A stretch of 64,000 bases of DNA from Scytalidium lignicola (lineage: Eukaryota > Ascomycota > Leotiomycetes): the NCBI GenBank assembly GCA_002812745.2, contig NCSJ02000029.1, forward strand, positions 62,001 to 126,000, given 5' to 3'. The notes beneath the pieces are model-generated. The model was not told the origin of the DNA. It worked only from the letters and a program-made list of their open reading frames with translations, and searched no databases. Position 1 is the stretch's first letter, and every line of letters starts with the position of its first letter. Positions 58,182 to 64,000 of the stretch are shown here, in pieces. The position numbers and the translations under genes were made by a program.

Positions 58182-60477
58182 TCAGCGTTCTGCTGAGTTA
58201 CTGTAAGCTGCACCAACATCAAACATGAATTCATTCCAGTAATCCCAGTTGGATTCTATGTCAACTTGGTCTGTAGTTGACTGGTAATTACCCAATGAAT
58301 TCGAAAAGCCCAAATCAAAAGATGAATATTCAGTTGCAGATATCGATCCAAAATCTCCAAACATCAATTGATCGAGTAAGTGGTTTTGATTAGGATTCGG
58401 GCTTTGTATTTGCATATCAATATCGTTATTGTTAGCGGAACAAGCAAGCTCTAAAGCTGGTTGGGAGGAACTTGTTTGTGTTTTAGCAAGCTTTTGACCA
58501 TGTTCTCTTGCAGCCCGCGCTTTCTTCATCAAACTCTTCACAGGGCGCCATAATATGCCGTCTTTAGAGTCTGCCATTCTCTCACCCCACTTACCATACC
58601 CTTTATCAATAATAACCCATGCTTGATCTGCCAGTGGCCCTACGCTCTCCTTGCAAAGTTCAGCCAAAGCAACAGCAAGGGCGTGCCATGGAACGTAAGT
58701 CTCAAACAACCATAAAAACCTTGTAGCTGACTCTGTCTCCTCCAGTAATTCATACATATTTAAGTATGCTATAGCAGTGCGCAGACTCTGTCCTCTAGCA
58801 AAATGTTGCGAGGTTGAATAGACGCATTGCAAAGGATATTGCACTACTAGCCACATCTTGAGAATTAACAATTGGCCGATGGTGCATGCCATCCATCCAA
58901 AAGGAGTCGAAGGATTGGCCCCTTTAAGATAATTTGAGTCAATTCTCTTAGTGCATTCTTTCACTAGTTCCTCTTTTTGGGTGAACGTTAATACCCGCCG
59001 TTCTTTGAATGGGGGTATAAAACTAATCTTCAAGACAGTGTCCGAAACGTCCATGCAGATCAAGCAAAATGCCATTTCTGTAATACCACTCCTTGACGGT
59101 GGAAGAGTGAGGCTTTCTAAGCCAAAATCCTCATCATCAAGATTATTGGGTATAATGGTATTAAAAGAGCCATCCAAAATCATCAACTCCGATCCACGAT
59201 CTTCAGATGCTCTCATATCCAGCACGAAGATCTCCCACCAGAGACGGCGGCGCATTTCTGCATCGAAAGCGGTGAATGATCTTCCATCACCATCTCTGTG
59301 GAGTCCTAAGGCATGAGCAATACGAACTGCTGTCGCAACGAGTGTCCAACTAGATCGATCAGCAGTGTGGGATCGCATTGCCATCTGTATTGACCTGTTA
59401 GCATAAATTATACACCATGAGCTACTAAAGAGTTCTTGGAGTACTCCAGTCAGAGCTTGAAATCAAAATAGTCATTTAGTGACTTTTTTACCCAGCCATA
59501 AGCAAATGCACTTTGAGGAAACGTACTATGTAAAGGGTAAATGCTTGCAATGTAGCAATCTCCATGCTATTCAAAAAGTCCGCACGAGACAATGCTGCTT
59601 CAGCTTTTTGCTTGTATTGGATCACTAGGAGCTCCTTCTCAGAGCCGAGGAATTGCGCACAATCACCAGTCGACATACTTGTCAAGGCTGCAAAATACAT
59701 CCCGAAAGCGACTGCCTCAAGACTATGCGACTCGCATGTATCTCCTGCTTTATCTCCAGGTTTCGCGGTGCCATTCAAGGAAGCCATTATAGTCGGTCTA
59801 TGTAATATTTTGCATAAAGGATGTACATTTGAAAAGTAAAAGCGAGCTAGTATCGAGCGATGGAGATCGGAAGGGTGTTCTGGTTTAGGAAATCCTCCTG
59901 GATGATTTAACAAAACATTGGGGCTGTAATCCATATCAGGTGAATTGGATACTGTTTGATCATGCTCATATTCTTCATCGGCAGTGTCCTCCAACAGTTT
60001 TCGAAGACCACCAACTTCAACGCTTAACATCGTCCAGAGAGTGTGACCAATGTGTTGTGATCCGGATTCTTGCCGCTTGATGAATTCCAAACAATTATCA
60101 TCAAGGCCGCCTTTATGATTATAATCATTAGACTGGGTAATGACAGAAGTAGAATTTAGTGGAGAGGAATGATGTGGTTCTTCGGTGGTCAACTCCTCGC
60201 GGCTATCTGTCGGTCCTGTTGACGTTGCGATTTTATCTACGAGGTTCTCCAAATGCTTGATCCTGGTAAAAAGCTCTTCCTCTCGATTTTGAGCAGCTGG
60301 CCCAGATCGACGTTTTCGAACACGATGAGGATATACGCACTCACGCCTCGAGGTGTGACAATGAAAACATGGCATCATTTTATTGCACTTAATCTTTCGT
60401 TGGCGACAATTTGTACAACTGAGTCTCGAGGCGGTGTGCCCTTGTTGGCTGTCCGTATTGAAAACATCCTCGCTCAT
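58182..60477 (-). CDS. Zn(II)2Cys6 transcription factor with fungal_trans domain
   Basis: About 717 aa in two exons, 59527-60477 and 58182-59384, separated by a 142-nt intron. The zinc cluster LSCTNCRQRKIKCNKMMPCF continues HCHTSRREC, giving CX2CX6CX5CX2CX6C at residues about 21-48. A coiled-coil-like segment, EELFTRIKHLENLVDKI, follows at about 70. The fungal_trans domain spans the intron: FYFSNVHPLCKILHRPTIMA, LQAFTLYI, SWTLVATAVRIAHALGLHRD and EMRRRLWWEIFVLDMRASED. This arrangement fits pathway regulators of the fungal-specific family. Its 3' end faces the SDR gene at 196 bp, and the aldolase-like gene lies upstream on the same strand. Confidence 0.9.
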
Positions 60478-61267
60478 GTTGAATGTCTTAAACTATGTTA
60501 AAGATTGTAGAGCCAAACTGTGCTTGTAGAAAAAGAACATGTGGTTAGGTTTATTAATTTAGAGCATAAGTTGTGCTTATGTAATTTCCTGGTTATGGAC
60601 TGATTTAAGGCGCTACCCCACCATCCTCAATTCTAACGGTCAATTGAGTTATGCAATTTATATGCGCTCTACTTTATTCTCTGCACTCTGACCTGTGACA
60701 GCGTGAGTAACCGAAACTAGTCACATGGCTGGTCGTATGTGCATGCAAACGCAAAGGGATCCTAGTACAAAAATATAAAAAATAAGCTTATCTTTTAGGT
60801 TGTCATCTTTGAATATTAAAAGAGCAACAAAACTTGATGTATTGAAAATCAAAATCAAATATTTAATTGAAGAAGTTCTTACATATGCTTACCCGTAGGC
60901 AGAAATTCTAGTGAAAGGGAAAGGTTTGATAGATATAGTGTAAATATGACCTATTCAATATAAGCCATAACTAGTAATAGATAAATAAATGGTCCAGTCT
61001 CATCTTCACTTTCAGCCAGTCAGAAAAGGGATTATTTATGCAATATATAAATTTGTTCCTAATCATCTTCCTGACTTAAATTGTGTTGACAGTCAAATTG
61101 AGATATTGAGACAATAAAACTGAATATTTGAGCTATAGGTTTTATAAATAGCTTTCATGCCTTGGCCAAAATACTTCTAGTATAAATAAATGTTGTAACG
61201 TGTATCAAGGCAGAGCGCTGTTGAATTGGTGCCGTAGATTCTAGATTGTTCTCATCGCATTAAGAGA
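60478..61267. other. Intergenic, no gene seen
   Basis: 790 bp separating the regulator start from the aldolase-like 3' end. AT-rich from 60800 onward. No supported feature. Confidence 0.5.
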
Positions 61268-62254
61268 TCACTTAGCATGATTGGTGTACAAGCCAGCCTG
61301 CTCAACTTCTTTAACCCAGAGTTCCCAGGGTCGCGGGGATCTTCCAGGAGACGACTTTGACAGCTTTGCCGCCGCATTTGCCTCTTCAGCATTGAGAAAC
61401 CGTACTTCTGGTAGGCTCGACGATGAGTAAGTTGACCGAATAGTAAGCGCCGTAGTCTGGATAGCGGCATTCTGCTGTGTATAGATGCTGCGGAGTACAC
61501 ACTCCTCAATGTTTGTAGCTATGACAGTCATACCGTGACTGCGCATCAAAACGACATTATGATCGAGGCTTCCAGCCTCAGTAGAGGAATTACTAAAATA
61601 AGTTGCAAGAGCTTCTCCAAGACGATTATCTTTCACAAGCATGTCATGGGTGTCGTTGGAAGTGTAGTATTTTGATATGTCGAATACTGGTGTGGATGTG
61701 CCTGCGTAATATACATGTCGGCTTAATGCATTATAACTCAGAGAAGCATACTATCTGATCAATACATACCTAGAAATCCGGCCACGTGGAAACATGGTTG
61801 CAAAGGTACCCCTAACTTTGTTATTAGCAGGCCTCCCCTAGTTTAGTTTCTAACTTACCAGATATGCCATATGGGATAACTGTTTCAGCATGACTGTGGA
61901 TCACAGATTGAACAGCTGGGTATTTCTTGTATATTTCGCTGTGAATAGAACGCTCTATAAAACCATCCGTGTTTGAGGGGTCCACAGCTGACGCATCGGC
62001 AACGTAATACTGTACAAGGTCTTTTGCGGAGGAAACTAAAGCTGGGGCAATCTGCCGTGACATGACAAACACATCAGGTTTCGTTGGATGGCGTACAGAA
62101 AGATGGCCATATCCATCTAGAACACTATCAAGCCTTTAATGCCAGACTCTAAGCATAAACATTAACAGATATCATACCGATGATAATGGAGAATGTGACA
62201 GCCTGAAATAAATGTGCGACTTAAATCGTCAGGGAGAGGGCTTGACGAAGACAT
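61268..62254 (-). CDS. Class II aldolase/adducin N-terminal domain protein
   Basis: About 272 aa in four exons: 62178-62254, 61859-62124, 61770-61811 and 61268-61701. Introns are 47 to 68 nt, and the frame is continuous. The zinc-binding class II aldolase marks are VLDGYGHLSVR, SVIHSHAETVIPYG (HxH pair), FHVAGFLG and VVLMRSHGMTV (third His). The N-terminus MSSSSPLPDDLSRTFISG precedes GCHILHYHR. Fungal members of this family are mostly uncharacterised; bacterial relatives cleave or epimerise sugar phosphates (fuculose- or ribulose-5-phosphate). The activity here is unknown. It is a neighbour of the regulator on the same strand. The 42-nt third exon is easily missed. Confidence 0.87.
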
Positions 62255-63725
62255 CTCCACTTTAGTAATACAGGATCTTAGGAAAAGTCGTAAGCGAAGT
62301 AACCCTTCGATGCTGTTGCCAGATAGAAAACAGAAGGATCCTAGGTACAAGTGGCTTCGTGTTGACGATCTTCCGATAATCAATGAACGTTGAGGATAAG
62401 AAATAAGCACGATCGATACAGGATTATTCTTATTATATGTTAGACAAAACTTAAGGAAACTAGCTTCCCTCTCTTATTGTGGGGAAATGGGGGGAGGTGG
62501 GGATGCGGGGCTTTAATACTTCTAGGTGTAAAGTTCTCTAAAGCTCGATTTTAATACGACTGTTATGCTCCAAGGTCTCCACACAACGCTTTTGACTAAT
62601 TCTCTGCTCGCTTTGTAAATATGAAGTCTCTTAACTTCTGTAGGGTTTCAGTGCTTGCAACTGTGTGAAATATAGCAGGCTAGATCATCCGACGGTAGCA
62701 GGGAAGGGAAAATATGTAATTATAAGCAGTAGTCTTGAATCTCTATAGCCAGATTATTGAAATATTTGCATAATACTTAGTACACTTAAATATTTCAAAA
62801 ATTTGATTATATTGTCCAGCAACATCGAAATGGAAGGGCATTGTTTACATACTAATATATATTGACAGTCTGCTTAACTTGATAAAGTATGGGCGAGAGA
62901 GAGCGCACTGAATTTATAGCGGTTTGGTGACACTGATGGTTAAATATCTTTAATAAGAACGGGAGTGGAATCGTATAAGTCTCCCGGAGCTATCAACAAA
63001 CTATTTAATTGATATGATGTGCTAACTGACCTTGACTTACGTATTCCCAGCTTATAACTTGAAGCTCTTGCATATTCCAATTGGCAATAATTAAAAGTAG
63101 GCTATAACCTTTGACGATGGCATTGCCGGCAGGAAACTGACTTCATGCTAAGAAAGTGAGAGTGTAAAATAAGAAGAAATTGATGTTCAAAAAACNTTTT
63201 TGTAAGGAATGGAGCTATTAGGTAGATTCGGTAGAGGAGCAGAATCGTGAGTTGTGTGACTTGCCGGGAGTCGGAGTCCGAATTGTCCGAGGAAACAATC
63301 CGACCAAAAGGTGATCCGATCTCCCAGCAGGGGTCAATGCTATGCAAAGTGGATCACTTTAAGAGACAATGTAGGATCTGGAGCAATCTAAGTTTGTAGA
63401 CTACTTTATATTTATCCTAGGCAATAACTCAATCCCCTCGTAAACTCTAAGAAAAAGGCTTAAAGGGATATCGTGCTATTTAAAAGATCAGGCGACCATT
63501 CCGGTCTGTATATTAGCCTCATGGACTCGCCATACGCATTGGAGTTCTTAAGCCAAATTTATTGATTTCACCAGGCACAAATAAAGTTTAATCAAAAGTT
63601 ATTGCCTACGCCCCTTATAATCCCTCCACTCTAATTCATTCATAAGACTTCTCGGCGTTTTCTAGAACAATCCCTCTTCACTCCACATATCTCCCAAAAG
63701 ATTCTTTGGCACTTACGACCTTAAG
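62255..63725. other. Intergenic, no gene seen
   Basis: 1.5 kb of AT-rich sequence between the aldolase-like gene and the divergent MCR1 gene. An N lies at 63196. The 60 to 100 bp before 63726 are pyrimidine-rich (CCCTCTTCACTCC), as in promoters and leaders of well-expressed fungal genes. Confidence 0.5.
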
Positions 63726-64000
63726 ATGTTGGGTGTCTCACGTCAGGTCCTCCGCGCTCAATGCACAACAATACCTCTAGCCGTAGCAGCTGCCGCCATA
63801 ACTGTAGGAGCCTACAATTTGTACTCAAGCTCGGCCAGATACACAACTCAAAGCGACCCNAAAAAAAGTTTTCGGACGAGGTCCTGCCTTCACATCATTG
63901 CGCTTACATAGTATCGAAACTCTCAGTCATGACACCAAGCGTTTTCGTTTCAAATTACCTACCGAAAATGCAATCAGCGGACTTGAATTAACTTGCAAGT
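63726..64000 (+). CDS. MCR1: NADH-cytochrome b5 reductase, mitochondrial (MCR1), 5' part
   Basis: FAD flavoenzyme of the mitochondrial outer membrane/intermembrane space, cut by the window end; about 91 residues are present. A hydrophobic segment (IPLAVAAAAITVGAYNLY, residues about 15-33) anchors it. The flavodoxin-reductase-like domain then starts at KVFGRGPAFTSLRLHSIETL, followed by SHDTKRFRFKLP. An N at 63860 splits the frame. It precedes a run of seven A, and removing it gives CCA AAA AAA GTT and a continuous frame, so I treat it as a sequencing ambiguity. Start is the first ATG after a CT-rich leader. Confidence 0.82.

Overview
The window looks like a piece of a filamentous ascomycete (Pezizomycotina) chromosome. 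The evidence is short GT-AG introns (about 40 to 220 nt, most 45 to 80 nt, several with a CTAAC-like branch point), four Zn(II)2Cys6 regulators, a GPI-anchored purple acid phosphatase, fungus-specific DUF7580 and DUF6590 proteins, and AT-rich repeat DNA with C-to-T/G-to-A decay resembling repeat-induced point mutation (RIP). A Leotiomycete is my low-confidence guess; the sequence does not prove it. Twelve isolated N characters sit at or next to homopolymer runs. In the two coding places where I could test it, deleting the N restores the reading frame, so they look like sequencing ambiguities and not mutations.

Layout. 165-4812: a CYP504-like P450 divergent from a Zn2Cys6 regulator. 5025-6605: an LTR-like repeat interrupted by a nearly intact Tc1/mariner-type element. 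6606-18701: a roughly 12-kb AT-rich, gene-free island with a RIP-decayed, internally deleted cousin of that element, two TA-flanked MITE-like hairpins and an LTR relic. 18702-26690: a 15-exon APC permease, a phytanoyl-CoA-type dioxygenase, a maltose-acetyltransferase-like enzyme and a Zn2Cys6 regulator. 27543-28850: a decayed DUR3-type transporter cut short beside a transposon end. 29457-30433: an isochorismatase-fold hydrolase. 31159-38784: two secreted phosphatases transcribed divergently from a 3.2-kb region with three CACGTGGG boxes. 39697-45933: two C2H2-like genes and a divergent DUF7580 pseudokinase-like gene. 46676-53899: a Zn2Cys6 regulator, an alpha/beta hydrolase and an MFS permease. 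55009-55396: a probable solo LTR. 56981-62254: an SDR, a Zn2Cys6 regulator and a class II aldolase-like protein. 63726-end: the start of mitochondrial NADH-cytochrome b5 reductase (MCR1).

How the genes may work together. The clearest functional unit is the divergent phosphatase pair, which fits a phosphate-starvation (PHO/NUC-1) regulon. Three other stretches pair a pathway-type Zn2Cys6 regulator with one to three enzymes or transporters and could be small catabolic or accessory-metabolite modules. The most unusual block is the DUF7580 gene with its head-to-head C2H2/DUF6590 partner and a second C2H2 gene: none is a metabolic enzyme, and their domain types recur in fungal signalling and recognition proteins. 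Exon coordinates are my manual splice assignments, checked for reading-frame continuity; they have not been checked against transcripts.
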